A DNA stretch of 64,000 bases from Sporosarcina luteola (GTDB taxonomy: Bacteria; Bacillota; Bacilli; Bacillales_A; Planococcaceae): the NCBI GenBank assembly GCA_014204635.1, contig JACHLS010000006.1:62001-126000 (forward strand), given 5' to 3'. Made by a program: the position numbers and the translations under genes. The notes under the pieces are model-generated. The model was given only the letters and a program-made list of their open reading frames with translations. It was not told where the DNA came from and did no database searches. Every line of letters begins with the position of its first letter. Within the stretch, counting starts at the first letter, position 1. Shown here one piece after another: positions 8,748-17,493 of this stretch.

Positions 8748-9363
8748 AAAAGACTTGGTGATTCATAAATTATCGTGGCTGCTCTATTTTGCCATGCTCC
8801 TGTTTTTTATGATGTTCAATAAAGATGTATTATTTGTTGTGGCAATCATGTCCGCCATTGTCATCATGAATACATTTCATTTTGACGAACTAGCCAATGG
8901 AAATAAGCTTTGGAATTCTTTGCCCTTTACGCGCAAAGAAATAGTGAGCGCGCGTTATAACACTTTACTAGTCGTGTTGATCATTGTAACCACCGTTGCG
9001 ATGGCTGCAGCCAGAATTATTAACGGCGAATGGAGTTCCGCTTTCTCAAGTCTCGCTATTTGGGAAGAAGTCATTGGCAGTTTTATCGTCATGACGGTAT
9101 CCGCCAGCATATTTTTCCCTTTGGTTTATAAATTTGCGCAGAAAAAGACTATTTTTACATTCGTTCTTCTGTTTATCGGCACTTCTATTGCAGGAGCTTA
9201 TGCTGTTTCTTATTTATATAAGTATTTGATCGAGTCCACATCCATTATCCAATCCATGGGCAACGGCTTGTATTGGGCCACGCTGGCATTCGGTTCTCTC
9301 GTTTGTTATGTCCTCTCCTGGGGTCTGTCTTTAAAGATTTACAAAGCAAAGGAGTTCATATAA
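8731..9363 (+). CDS. ABC-2 type permease, six helices
   Basis: 210 residues with six predicted membrane helices and a conserved ELANGNKLWNSLPFTRKEIV loop after helix 2, the pattern of ABC2_membrane_5/PmtB-like permeases. The start is TTG at 8731, supported by AAGGAGG eight bases upstream inside the ATPase gene, so the two genes overlap and are translationally coupled. It forms the channel of the exporter together with the ATPase. Confidence 0.88.
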   Translation: MLLLIKKDLVIHKLSWLLYFAMLLFFMMFNKDVLFVVAIMSAIVIMNTFHFDELANGNKLWNSLPFTRKEIVSARYNTLLVVLIIVTTVAMAAARIINGEWSSAFSSLAIWEEVIGSFIVMTVSASIFFPLVYKFAQKKTIFTFVLLFIGTSIAGAYAVSYLYKYLIESTSIIQSMGNGLYWATLAFGSLVCYVLSWGLSLKIYKAKEFI

Positions 9364-9384
9364 CAAATTGAAGGAGGTACACAT

Positions 9385-9672
9385 TTGGAGACTGTGAAAC
9401 GAAAACCCAAGAATAAATGGCTGCTGATTATCGGTGGTTTTATTGCAGCTCAAGTTATTTTTACCGCAACGGATGGTACATTTTTAGAGTTAAAAATGAA
9501 TAACATGGGAAATTTCGCAAATGCGCTGGCAAATCATCTTTTCTTTCTCGAGTGGATCACTCTCTATGAAAATTTTGTTTATCGATTACTGACCGTCCTG
9601 GCCATATTGCAAATCATTGTTCTGGCAATCAAGGATATTACCAAAGTTGCAGGATCTCGGAGTAATGCATAA
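9385..9672 (+). CDS. Small two-helix membrane protein (exporter operon)
   Basis: 95 residues, not recognised as a named family. One helix at about 12-30 (WLLIIGGFIAAQVIFTATD) and one at about 66-85. TTG start with AAGGAGG seven bases upstream, 21 nt after the permease, so in the same operon. It shares the order basic N terminus, helix ending AQ(V/L)(I/V)F(S/T), then FF-x-x-W-x-T-x-YE and LTV with the next small protein, so the two are diverged paralogues. Possible accessory or immunity component of the exporter. Confidence 0.75.
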   Translation: METVKRKPKNKWLLIIGGFIAAQVIFTATDGTFLELKMNNMGNFANALANHLFFLEWITLYENFVYRLLTVLAILQIIVLAIKDITKVAGSRSNA

Positions 9673-9808
9673 CCTGCCGCTACTGATTGAGTAGGTGCAT
9701 GTTGTGTTCAAGCAAAATCCCCTAAAATTTATTTCGATAGTTTTTGTATATTTGCCATGTCTTCATCTATGATGAATATTTACCGAAGCCTAGGGGGGAA
9801 AACCTTTG

Positions 9809-10102
9809 ATGAAACAGCAGAGTCGCACTCCATTTTTAAAAAGACCATGGGTTGCCTCTATTGGTGTGTTTTTATTAGCACAATTGGTCTTTTCTACATT
9901 TGAGACAACGGGATGGATGCCTATTTACAAAGATATCGATGGAACTGTATTTGAGAGAATTGTCGAGTCTTCGTTTTTCAGAACATGGTTTACTTTTTAT
10001 GAAAAACCACATTTCAATTTACTGACTGTCTTCTTTGGTGTCTTTTTTCTCGTCCCTGGAGTCATAGGTGGGGTACGAAGTATTTTTATCGCCAAAACGT
10101 AG
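9809..10102 (+). CDS. Small two-helix membrane protein, paralogue of its neighbour
   Basis: 97 residues, unnamed. Helix at about 13-30 containing LLAQLVFSTFETTG, motif FFRTWFTFYEKP and LLTVFFGVFFLVPG helix. ATG at 9809 follows GGGGGG by seven bases; an in-frame TTG directly before it is possible. It lies 136 nt behind the first small membrane protein. The gap contains TTCATCTATGATGAA (dyad, 9760s) and no clear promoter, so it may be the last gene of the exporter operon or a separate unit. Confidence 0.7.
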   Translation: MKQQSRTPFLKRPWVASIGVFLLAQLVFSTFETTGWMPIYKDIDGTVFERIVESSFFRTWFTFYEKPHFNLLTVFFGVFFLVPGVIGGVRSIFIAKT

Positions 10103-10152
10103 TAAGCAAGTAATCATCTGTAGTAGAAATTGGGGTTGCTTGTAGATGAAAC

Positions 10153-10190
10153 GAAAGGGAGGCTAACCATTCATTGATTAGCCTCCTTTC
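10153..10190. terminator. Terminator hairpin between convergent units
   Basis: GAAAGGGAGGCTAA pairs with TTAGCCTCCTTTC (one bulged base) around an 11 nt loop. It sits between the exporter operon and yoaT and could act on either strand; no long T tract follows. Confidence 0.65.
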
Positions 10191-10215
10191 ACATCTAGTT
10201 TTCCACATAAAAATC

Positions 10216-11028
10216 TCATTGAATTGATTTCCCTTTCAACCTTTTTAACGTTGCCACAATAAGAAAACTGACAATAACCAACAGCAGCCAGGAACTCACT
10301 TTTCCTAAATGGACAAGGCTCCATGTTTCAGTTTGGTTCGGATATTGCCATGCGCCGAAAAAGGTGGCGATGTTTTCTGCAACCCAGATGAAGAAGCCGA
10401 TCAGGACAAATGACATTGCAATCGGCATCCGGTATTGCGTTCCATTCACCTCGTAGGTGACCCAAGACCGCCAAAAGACCACAATCACCAATCCAGCTAA
10501 CCACCAGCGGATGTCTATCCAATAATGATGTGTAAAGAAGTTTAAATAAATTGCCGCACCTAAGGGGATAACTAAATATAACGCCGGCCAATTCACCAAA
10601 TTTACCTCTAACCGTCTCCATGCCTGGCACAAATAACTCGCGACACTGGCATACATAAACCCGCTATATAACGGCACCCCGAGGATTTTTGAATACCCTT
10701 CCTCCGGATACGACCAGGAACCCATATTCACCTTGAATAGCTCCAATGCCAGACCAATCAAGTGAAAGAGTGTAATAACCTTCAATTCATCCCTCGTTTC
10801 AAGCCCCGAGCGCACCATCCACCACTGCATGAGCAGGAAGATAATAAGCAGCCAGTCATACCGCGGCAAAAAAGGAAGCGTGATGACTTGGGTGGCAGCC
10901 AGCGATCCGAAGATGACAACGGGGAACAAACAGGATAAGGCTTGCTCCCATCCAAAACGGGTAAGTTGACGGATCGCCCTGCTAAAACGTCTCTCCCTAG
11001 TAACCTTCAACGCAGCTTCCTTACTCAT
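10216..11028 (-). CDS. yoaT: DUF817 integral membrane protein (YoaT-like)
   Basis: 270 residues, about eight membrane helices, with FKVNMGSWSYPEEG, YSGFMYASVASY, FFTHHYWIDIRWWL and VAENIATFFGAWQYP, conserved in DUF817. Function unknown. Start taken at the ATG at 11028 (MSKEAALK) because GAGG in the end of yozG lies nine bases before it; a longer in-frame reading to 11136 only covers the antisense-like second frame of yozG. It overlaps the regulator gene by 8 nt, so expression is coupled. The order DUF2975, XRE, DUF817 is the one I recall for Bacillus subtilis yoaS-yozG-yoaT. Confidence 0.82.
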   Translation of the reverse strand: MSKEAALKVTRERRFSRAIRQLTRFGWEQALSCLFPVVIFGSLAATQVITLPFLPRYDWLLIIFLLMQWWMVRSGLETRDELKVITLFHLIGLALELFKVNMGSWSYPEEGYSKILGVPLYSGFMYASVASYLCQAWRRLEVNLVNWPALYLVIPLGAAIYLNFFTHHYWIDIRWWLAGLVIVVFWRSWVTYEVNGTQYRMPIAMSFVLIGFFIWVAENIATFFGAWQYPNQTETWSLVHLGKVSSWLLLVIVSFLIVATLKRLKGKSIQ

Positions 11029-11245
11029 CTGCATGTTCCTCATCTGGTTCATATTCCAACAAGTCTCCTGGCTGACAATCGAGTGCCTTGCAAATCGCCT
11101 CGAGTGTAGACAGCCGAATCGCCTTTGCCTTGCCATTTTTCAAGATAGACAAATTCGCCATTGTAATCCCGACCTTCTCTGAGAGCTCTGTTACGCTCAT
11201 CTTCCGTTTCGCCAACATCACATCAATATGAATAATAATTGTCAT
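11021..11245 (-). CDS. yozG: XRE-family small regulator YozG-like
   Basis: 74 residues, one helix-turn-helix: MLAKRKMSVTELSEKVGI then MANLSILKNGKAKAIRLSTL, and the CQPGDLLEY tail typical of the Cro/C1 YozG group. These regulators are almost always encoded next to a DUF2975 membrane protein and may be controlled by it. ATG at 11245 follows AGGTGA; the in-frame GTG at 11254 is less well placed. Starts 10 nt after yoaS stops. Confidence 0.9.
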   Translation of the reverse strand: MTIIIHIDVMLAKRKMSVTELSEKVGITMANLSILKNGKAKAIRLSTLEAICKALDCQPGDLLEYEPDEEHADE

Positions 11246-11255
11246 TTGATTCACC

Positions 11256-11738
11256 TCAAACCGTTAAATCATTTTCTGACTTGATATGGATGGCTTCTGT
11301 TAAAAGTCTTTCCAGAACAGCCGCGAAAACAGCTATCACCATGGAGGCAAAGATGATGACCATTCCGATGACGATCATACCCGGCGCATCGTCTTTCTCG
11401 GCGATCAGATAAAGGAGCGGCAATCCTGCCACGTACAACAGACCGATGGCTGCTCCACAATACTTGATATTCTTCAACGCCTTGACCGACAGATCCGAGA
11501 AGGCGCTGTTCCTGTCAATGAAGCCGAGCAATTTAAATGCTTGATACAGCGCAATGTAAAATGGAATGGCGGCTGCATACATATCAATGAAAATAAGATA
11601 TTTAATATACCCATGATCCGGATACAATTCAGCTGCAAACCTCGCAATTTCAGGTACTACAAAAATGCATAATGCAAGAATTGGAATTCCGATCAAAATC
11701 ACAGCAATCTTTAAAAAGAATGTTGTTCCTCTTTTCAT
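11256..11738 (-). CDS. yoaS: DUF2975 membrane protein YoaS-like
   Basis: 160 residues, four membrane helices, with SVKALKNIKYCGAAIG and EKDDAPGMIVIGMV, features of DUF2975. Paired with an XRE regulator as expected for the family. Function unknown; a membrane sensor that holds or releases the small regulator has been suggested by the constant pairing but is inference here. ATG at 11738 has AGGTG upstream; the GTG at 11747 that lies inside that ribosome-binding site is not used as start. Confidence 0.85.
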   Translation of the reverse strand: MKRGTTFFLKIAVILIGIPILALCIFVVPEIARFAAELYPDHGYIKYLIFIDMYAAAIPFYIALYQAFKLLGFIDRNSAFSDLSVKALKNIKYCGAAIGLLYVAGLPLLYLIAEKDDAPGMIVIGMVIIFASMVIAVFAAVLERLLTEAIHIKSENDLTV

Positions 11739-11769
11739 TCTAGGCACCTCATTTGGTTAGTATAAGATG

Positions 11770-11811
11770 ATTATAGATAAATATTTATCGTTTTGCAATA
11801 AATAATTATTG
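11770..11811 (-). promoter_or_regulatory. yoaS promoter with palindromic operator
   Basis: On the minus strand TTGCAA (11793-11798), 17 nt, TATAAT (11770-11775). The spacer contains the perfect 14 bp palindrome GATAAATATTTATC (11776-11789), and a near-palindrome CAATAAATAATTATTG (11796-11811) overlaps the -35 box. These are good candidate sites for the operon's own XRE regulator. Confidence 0.75.
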
Positions 11812-11899
11812 AAACGCCAATAAATTTTCTTTGCAATTGTTGATTGCCCCCAGGAAGTCCAAGCAACTGCTCCCTTTGCAATCGAAAGGCAAATTAAAA

Positions 11900-11927
11900 A
11901 GGAACCCTCTTTATAACAAGGATTCCT
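11900..11927 (-). terminator. Terminator at the end of the exopolysaccharide operon
   Basis: On the minus strand AGGAATCC pairs with GGGTTCCT (one G-T pair), loop of 12 nt, followed by TTTTTAA. The stem overlaps the last codons and stop of the deacetylase gene. Confidence 0.75.
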
Positions 11928-12903
11928 CTACAGCCATCTGTTCGGCCGCCTCCGCCATATTCATACTTTGCATACCATGTGTTCGCCGCATTTCATCAAC
12001 ATGTATTAGAATACTTTCCAAGACCCTCAAGTTTTCAGCGGTATGCGCTCCGAAATTATGCGGATGCCACCAAAGATGATAGATTTCCTTTTCCTTCGCC
12101 GCATGTTCAATCCCTTTTTTTATCCGCTTGAGGCGGAGTGGTTCAAAAACGCGCAGCAGCGGATGATAGGGGCGCAAAAATCTGCTTGCCCGGAGGTTGA
12201 CCGGCTCTTTACTGTCTGCGGGCTCCAGCCGGTAGGTATGATGGCCAGTCAGATTAAAATAGCAATCCATCAAGCAAAGTATTCGCTTCCAGCTGCCTCT
12301 ATCCGCATAGCCACTCGGTTCGTAAAGCCAATTTTCTTCATTTCCACGATACGATTCGATTCCGGCCGCTTTGCATATGGACAAATACATAGGATTCATT
12401 TGGTTCCTCGGAAAAACAAGCGAGCGGACCGGCATCTCTTTCAGGCTGGGAACGCTCAATGCGGCTTTTAAATCTTCCTTGAACTGATCTTCGGTCTGTC
12501 CTTTTTCTAAACAGTAATAATGTGAAAAAGTATGAGTGCCAATCTCCTGGTGGGGAACTTGCAAGATTTGCTGCACAAGCGACTTGCCAAAATGGTACGG
12601 ATCCGCCTCCTCATTCTCTCCTACAGCCGCCAGCTTTCCATATGGAGAAAATCCGGGATTTTCATAGCTTGGCTGAAGAAGCGGCATATGCAGCTCCATT
12701 TCTTTTTTTTCATCAAAACATAGCATTCCGACCGTTGCCCATGTCGCATGTATATCGTATTTCTGGAATAGAGATAACATTTCGCCTATGGCCTTCCGTC
12801 CGCCAAGCAAATGGTTGCCGTATTCCTGTAGTGTAAAGACATCATGCACGCCCCAATTTAATTCAAAATCCAACGAAATGATGAATCTGCCGCCATCTAT
12901 CAT
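11911..12903 (-). CDS. Polysaccharide deacetylase (NodB-like), exopolysaccharide operon
   Basis: 330 residues. NodB-type fold: ISLDFELNWG at residues 9-18 replaces the common TFDDG, and the metal-binding GTHTFSHYYC carries the HxxxH pair; WWHPHNFG near residue 285 supplies the C-terminal His. This DFE-type variant is frequent in cell-surface polysaccharide clusters and probably de-N-acetylates or de-O-acetylates the exported glycan; no signal peptide is visible, so it may act in the cytosol. Last gene of the operon, overlapping the preceding gene by 4 nt (ATGA). Confidence 0.88.
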   Translation of the reverse strand: MIDGGRFIISLDFELNWGVHDVFTLQEYGNHLLGGRKAIGEMLSLFQKYDIHATWATVGMLCFDEKKEMELHMPLLQPSYENPGFSPYGKLAAVGENEEADPYHFGKSLVQQILQVPHQEIGTHTFSHYYCLEKGQTEDQFKEDLKAALSVPSLKEMPVRSLVFPRNQMNPMYLSICKAAGIESYRGNEENWLYEPSGYADRGSWKRILCLMDCYFNLTGHHTYRLEPADSKEPVNLRASRFLRPYHPLLRVFEPLRLKRIKKGIEHAAKEKEIYHLWWHPHNFGAHTAENLRVLESILIHVDEMRRTHGMQSMNMAEAAEQMAVEESLL

Positions 12904-13679
12904 TCTCTTTTCCTGCCTTTGTTCAGCAGCCGTTTCCTAACCGATAAAATGATCCTTCCAAACAGGGAATTTGTTTTATAACCTGAATAGACCATTGCCG
13001 CATTTCCCCCGAAACCTTGTTTGAATCGTTGAATAGATGGTTTGTCAGTCAGCCCTCCCATGTCGAGAATCTCTACCCCCTTTTCTTTGAATCGAACAAT
13101 GTTCTTCCAGATCAAATAACGATTTGCCTCACTCACGATCCGTTTCATTTCAGGCATGTCTTTCAAATCGACCTCGGATGCGGAATATAAAGTCATGGCC
13201 GTTTTCCCATCCGTCACATAGAGGCGATAGCAATAGAGCATCTCTCCCATAGAATCTGTCACGTAGGTAACAACAAGGCGTTGCTGTTCAGCAAGTTTTC
13301 TCATCGTTTGGATATGGTAGGCTCCGCAGCGATAGGTCCCCTTTACTTGCGCATGCCGGTTGTAAAATCTTTTGAATTTCTTCAGTTCCTGATCCGTCGG
13401 ATGTTCGATTACGACAAATTGCAACTGACGCTTTTCAGCCTTGCGGATTTGGCGTCTATTTTCTTTATCAATCTCGGCAAACAATATCTCTTCATTTTTC
13501 GTTAGTTGGATATGAATAGTCTGTACCGGATGCAGCTCCTCATCTGGCACACCGGAGTGAGAGAAGCCGGTCACAACGGATTTCCGATCCAGCAGAACTT
13601 CCTCGTCATCGAAATATCTATTGCAAAGCCGGAATAAACATACGTTTCGGTAAATGGCAATCAAATCGGACTCTTCCAT
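12900..13679 (-). CDS. FemAB/GNAT-like acyltransferase, exopolysaccharide operon
   Basis: 259 residues with the tail of the GNAT/FemAB fold: NRRQIRKAEKRQLQF, YNRHAQVKGTYRCGAY, YCYRLYVTDGKTAMTLYSAS, and DMGGLTDKPSIQRFKQGFGG, which resembles the GNAT/peptidoglycan bridge transferases. Probably transfers an acyl or aminoacyl group to the repeat unit or its lipid-linked precursor. Lies 16 nt behind the larger GNAT protein and overlaps the deacetylase start, so translation is coupled. Confidence 0.75.
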   Translation of the reverse strand: MEESDLIAIYRNVCLFRLCNRYFDDEEVLLDRKSVVTGFSHSGVPDEELHPVQTIHIQLTKNEEILFAEIDKENRRQIRKAEKRQLQFVVIEHPTDQELKKFKRFYNRHAQVKGTYRCGAYHIQTMRKLAEQQRLVVTYVTDSMGEMLYCYRLYVTDGKTAMTLYSASEVDLKDMPEMKRIVSEANRYLIWKNIVRFKEKGVEILDMGGLTDKPSIQRFKQGFGGNAAMVYSGYKTNSLFGRIILSVRKRLLNKGRKRE

Positions 13680-13695
13680 TCCTATAGTTTTTCAC

Positions 13696-15360
13696 TCAAA
13701 CAACTTTTTTTCTGCCTAGCCTCGTTGTAAAGACCATCGGTTTCTCAAGTTGAAACCCCGCCTCTTGCAATAACGAAACCGAATACGTTTCCCGCGGGTC
13801 CACCTCCAGCAGGATGGAATGGATAAGATGCTCCTTGCTGACAAATCGACAGATATCCGCCAAGTTTTGTTCATTCCATCCTTCTACCCATATGGCATTT
13901 TTTCGCAGTTCTTTAATATATGGAATTGTTTCAAGACGGAGCACTTTCCGGTTTGTCCAAATGATTTCCCCGTCCTCACTTCCCTCTGATCTGCAATATG
14001 CTTGATAGCCACCGTACATTTTCGTACAGATCAATTTCAAACTATGATGAGTAAATCGTTTATTAGAAATTGCATCCTTCAATTTCAATTCCACAAATCC
14101 TACTCCCATGCCAGGTTTCCTCGCTCGCTCCACCTCTTTTTTCATAATCCATGTCTTCTCTTTTTTCCAAAAAGCTGATTTTATTTTAAGCAGCCCTGCA
14201 TACAATGTCTTTTTCCGATCCCTGTTATTACCCTTCAACCATTTTTCCGTCGTGTATTTCAAGTAACCCAATGTATTCCGCTTGAACAAGACAATTTTCC
14301 GACTCTGTTTTAGCCGATCGATGAACTCTTCCTTCCATGTGAAAAGCAGCCTTCCGATCGAAGCCCGCTTTTTCTTAGATGAAAAAATGAATTTTGCCGT
14401 GTAATCAAGATGTGTACACCACTCAAATTTATAAGGTTCATACCCAATGCTCAAATCAAAGACCGACACATTCTCATTTGATACGAAGTGGGCGATGGAT
14501 TCCTTTTCTAACATTCTCCCTGGGCTGAACGAATCGAATTCATCATCATAGCCCAGCACATAACTTAGATAACGATTGCCGCATTGGAAGCCATAATTGA
14601 ACGCAATCATTTTTCCATCAACAAACAGAGCGTCGACAATTGTTTTCAAACGCCCATCGCGTATTGTTGTCAAGTCGTTAAAGAACGGCCGGTTTGCTTC
14701 ATCCGTAAATCCGCTTGTATCATTTTTCTTTTCCCATCGCTTATCATGTAATTGAAAAATGACATCCATTTCAAAGGTTTCACAAACTTTGTGCTCGACC
14801 TGTCCTAACAAGTGCAGCCGTTTTTCCCTTCGTTCCAGTCGGTGGAGCTTTTTTCGCTTGTCCATATATTCATGCATTTGTATCTTTTCAAGATTCACAT
14901 AAGGCGTAACCACTTTATGGATCGAATGCTTGTATCCGTTCTGACCCAGCAGGTTGGCGAGCGTCGCATATGTCGGGCTGCTTTCCAAAATCCCGTGCAA
15001 TGTGAAGATGTTTTGCTTCCCGTCGTTCAGCAATTTTTCTAAAACAAATGGGAGGATTTCGTCTAATCGGTCATGTGGAACGATGAAATCCATATAATTG
15101 GATTGCCCTGCCCCCATCATTTCATAACGGGTCCAATATCGTTGTTTCCTTTTTAGGAAGGGGAAGAAGCCGATATAGTCTTCCCCACTTTTCACCGCAA
15201 TAATTTCCACCTGCTTATTTGTGCCGATGTGCTTCATCCAGCGGAACACCCATTCGAATTCAATGAACGGGTTGGAGTTCTCATTGTCAGATAAAATTCG
15301 AGCCCAGTCGTTTTTCACCTCATCCAGTTGTTTCAGTGTAGTCAGTCGAGTAAGTTCCAT
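13696..15360 (-). CDS. Large two-domain GNAT (CelD/BcsL-like) acyltransferase
   Basis: 554 residues. N-terminal CelD/BcsL-type GNAT_6 unit (LDEVKNDWARIL, NPFIEFEWVFRWM, FPFLKRK, FNYGFQCGNRYLSYVLGYD, LSIGYEPYKFEW), then a basic linker and a C-terminal stretch of about 150 residues ending LLQEAGFQLEKPMVFTTRLG that looks like a second, smaller GNAT unit. Such proteins O- or N-acylate exopolysaccharides. The ATG at 15360 has GGAAGGG seven bases upstream and is preferred to the GTG/ATG extension that reads to 15417; it still overlaps the epimerase gene by 41 nt. Confidence 0.8.
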   Translation of the reverse strand: MELTRLTTLKQLDEVKNDWARILSDNENSNPFIEFEWVFRWMKHIGTNKQVEIIAVKSGEDYIGFFPFLKRKQRYWTRYEMMGAGQSNYMDFIVPHDRLDEILPFVLEKLLNDGKQNIFTLHGILESSPTYATLANLLGQNGYKHSIHKVVTPYVNLEKIQMHEYMDKRKKLHRLERREKRLHLLGQVEHKVCETFEMDVIFQLHDKRWEKKNDTSGFTDEANRPFFNDLTTIRDGRLKTIVDALFVDGKMIAFNYGFQCGNRYLSYVLGYDDEFDSFSPGRMLEKESIAHFVSNENVSVFDLSIGYEPYKFEWCTHLDYTAKFIFSSKKKRASIGRLLFTWKEEFIDRLKQSRKIVLFKRNTLGYLKYTTEKWLKGNNRDRKKTLYAGLLKIKSAFWKKEKTWIMKKEVERARKPGMGVGFVELKLKDAISNKRFTHHSLKLICTKMYGGYQAYCRSEGSEDGEIIWTNRKVLRLETIPYIKELRKNAIWVEGWNEQNLADICRFVSKEHLIHSILLEVDPRETYSVSLLQEAGFQLEKPMVFTTRLGRKKVV

Positions 15361-16297
15361 GCCATCGCCCTTCCATCCCGAATTCGCAACTTTTCCTATA
15401 GGCGTCAATCGTTTCATCCAATCCTTCTGCTATCGAATAAGCGGGTCTCCATGAAAAGACTTTCCAAGCTTTCTGGTTGGATAATACACTCCTTTTTAGT
15501 TCACCTTTCCGATAATTGCGAAACGCAGCTGGCATGTTCACACCTAGTTTTCGGGCCATCAATCCATACAAGTCACGAACGGATAATTCCGTCTGGGAGC
15601 TGACATTGTAAATACCTCCCTCGCCCGCCTGAATTGTTTTCAGGCAAGCAGCCGCAACGTCCTTTACATAAATGAAATCCCTCGTTTGACTTCCGCCATA
15701 GATAGTGCCGCTTTCCTGCTTCACCAACTTAGAGAGGAATTGGCTGACAACCCCTGCTTCACCAGATGGATTTTGGCGGGGGCCATACACATTTGAAAAA
15801 CGAAGAATGGTTGTTTCCAAATTGTGATGTCTCGAAAAATTGATAATATATCGTTCTGCCGCATACTTGGAAACTGCATAAAATGATTGCGGATCACACG
15901 GCTGTTCTTCATCGACCGGCAAACGGAGCGGTTCGCCATATACCGCAGCGGAGGAAGCAAAGATAACTTGCTTGACGCCATGTTTGACAGCGTATTGCAA
16001 TAACTTTACTGTCGCTTCCGTATTTGTCTGAAAGTCGCAATAAGGTTCGTGCATCGAAAATACGACGGAAGTCTGGGCCGCCAGATGAATCAGGATTTCC
16101 GGTTTTTTCAACTCGAATATTTTTTCCACATAAGGATCATTGATATCCAATTGATACAAGGGAATATTCTTTGGTATATGGGCAGCTGAGCCAGACGTCA
16201 AATTATCAATAATAGCAAGATCATATCCATGCGAGACGATTTGATCTGCCACATGAGAGCCGATGAACCCTGCTCCTCCTGTCAATAACACTTTCAT
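15320..16297 (-). CDS. NAD-dependent UDP-sugar epimerase/dehydratase
   Basis: 325 residues, extended short-chain dehydrogenase. GGAGFIGSH nucleotide loop at residues 7-15, HLAAQTSV, SSAAVYGEP, catalytic YAVSK, and RFSNVYGPRQNP. Closest type is UDP-glucose or UDP-GlcNAc 4-epimerase, making the precursor sugar for the polysaccharide. The last about 15 residues read into the overlapping GNAT gene, longer than the family usually is. ATG overlaps the upstream glycosyltransferase by 4 nt. Confidence 0.9.
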   Translation of the reverse strand: MKVLLTGGAGFIGSHVADQIVSHGYDLAIIDNLTSGSAAHIPKNIPLYQLDINDPYVEKIFELKKPEILIHLAAQTSVVFSMHEPYCDFQTNTEATVKLLQYAVKHGVKQVIFASSAAVYGEPLRLPVDEEQPCDPQSFYAVSKYAAERYIINFSRHHNLETTILRFSNVYGPRQNPSGEAGVVSQFLSKLVKQESGTIYGGSQTRDFIYVKDVAAACLKTIQAGEGGIYNVSSQTELSVRDLYGLMARKLGVNMPAAFRNYRKGELKRSVLSNQKAWKVFSWRPAYSIAEGLDETIDAYRKSCEFGMEGRWHGTYSTDYTETTG

Positions 16298-17493
16298 TTC
16301 CCATCTTCCCTTCTAACAATTGTCCAGTAAAAATCAATCGTCTCGGTTATCATTTTTTGAAAGGTAAAGTTCCTTTCAAATACTTCCCTTCCGCTTTGCC
16401 CCATCTTCAATCGCAGGGAACGGTTTAGGATCAATGTTTCAAGCGCTTGTTGCAAGGCGGCTGAATCGCCGTTGCGGATCAACAGGCCATTTGCAGTGGT
16501 CACCGCTTCCTTCACACCGCCGACATCTGTCGCAATGATAGGCAGTCCGGCGCGCATTGCTTCCAAAATCGATAAGGGAAGCCCTTCATATTTCGAATGT
16601 AGAATAAAAATGTCCGACTGTTCCAATATGCCACTTACATCATTGCACCATCCTTCAAACACAACGCGATGGGTCATTCCGCTCTGTTTCGCGAATTCTT
16701 CAACCACTCGTTTTTCAGGTCCGTCGCCAACGAAATGCATCGTCCATTCCAAATGCTGCAAGTTTTGAAGCGCTTGGAGCAATTCGATTTGTTTCTTTGG
16801 CGGGGAAAATCGTGCAATCATGACGAGCCGGGGAATCTCATTCACTTGGCTCTTCCGCTCATGCTTCGCAAGTTCATGGACTCCATTTTGAATACAAACA
16901 ATCCGTTCCTTCCCGACGACATTGCTGTTGAGGGCCAATTCCTTGTCAAACTCAGAAACCGCGATGATGCCGGATGCAAAACGTCCTGCGACTTTTTCGA
17001 TGCAGCGGTAGAACGTCTTTTTCGGATTGGGGATACCGTCTGTGAATGACCAGCCATGTGCGGTAAAGATAACAGGAATATGTAATGATCTTGCGGCAAG
17101 ACGTCCGATGATGCCTGCTTTAGACGAGTGAGTGGCTACCAGATCCGGGCCCACTTTCTTTAAAAGCCTCCTCGTTTCCAAGAACGCCTTCACATCCTGC
17201 AGTGGTTTTAACTCCCGTACCAAATAGCGGATCGAATGAATCGGTATACCCGGAAAGTCCTCAGCGGCATCCCCCACTTTTCCTGTCATCAAATGGACTG
17301 AATGGCCTTGTCGTTGTAAATAGTTCGATATATCCCGCACATGGATTTGCGCGCCACCGATCTGGTCTAATCTTGTAATCAGCTGGACAACTTTAAGTTT
17401 CTCGACTCTGTCGCTTCGTTTTTTCGTGCCATTTTCCAAATGCATCAAATCCATTTTTTCACTAGTCTCTTTCCTCCGATCTACGTTTCGCAT
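16294..17493 (-). CDS. Glycosyltransferase family 4, exopolysaccharide operon
   Basis: 399 residues, GT-B fold. After about 30 variable residues it shows KVVQLITRLDQIGGAQIHV (acceptor domain), HSSKAGIIGRLAA, TAHGWSF, IQNGV, and the nucleotide-binding C-terminal EGLPLSILEAMRAGLPIIATDVGGVKE with the conserved Glu pair. Adds a hexose to the lipid-linked repeat. ATG start with GGGAG eight bases upstream, immediately behind the stop of the sugar-transferase gene. Confidence 0.93.
   Translation of the reverse strand: MRNVDRRKETSEKMDLMHLENGTKKRSDRVEKLKVVQLITRLDQIGGAQIHVRDISNYLQRQGHSVHLMTGKVGDAAEDFPGIPIHSIRYLVRELKPLQDVKAFLETRRLLKKVGPDLVATHSSKAGIIGRLAARSLHIPVIFTAHGWSFTDGIPNPKKTFYRCIEKVAGRFASGIIAVSEFDKELALNSNVVGKERIVCIQNGVHELAKHERKSQVNEIPRLVMIARFSPPKKQIELLQALQNLQHLEWTMHFVGDGPEKRVVEEFAKQSGMTHRVVFEGWCNDVSGILEQSDIFILHSKYEGLPLSILEAMRAGLPIIATDVGGVKEAVTTANGLLIRNGDSAALQQALETLILNRSLRLKMGQSGREVFERNFTFQKMITETIDFYWTIVRREDGK

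Noticed and set aside
15361..15417. Longer start of the large GNAT gene
   Set aside because: Adds 19 residues inside the epimerase gene without a ribosome-binding site; the ATG at 15360 has GGAAGGG.
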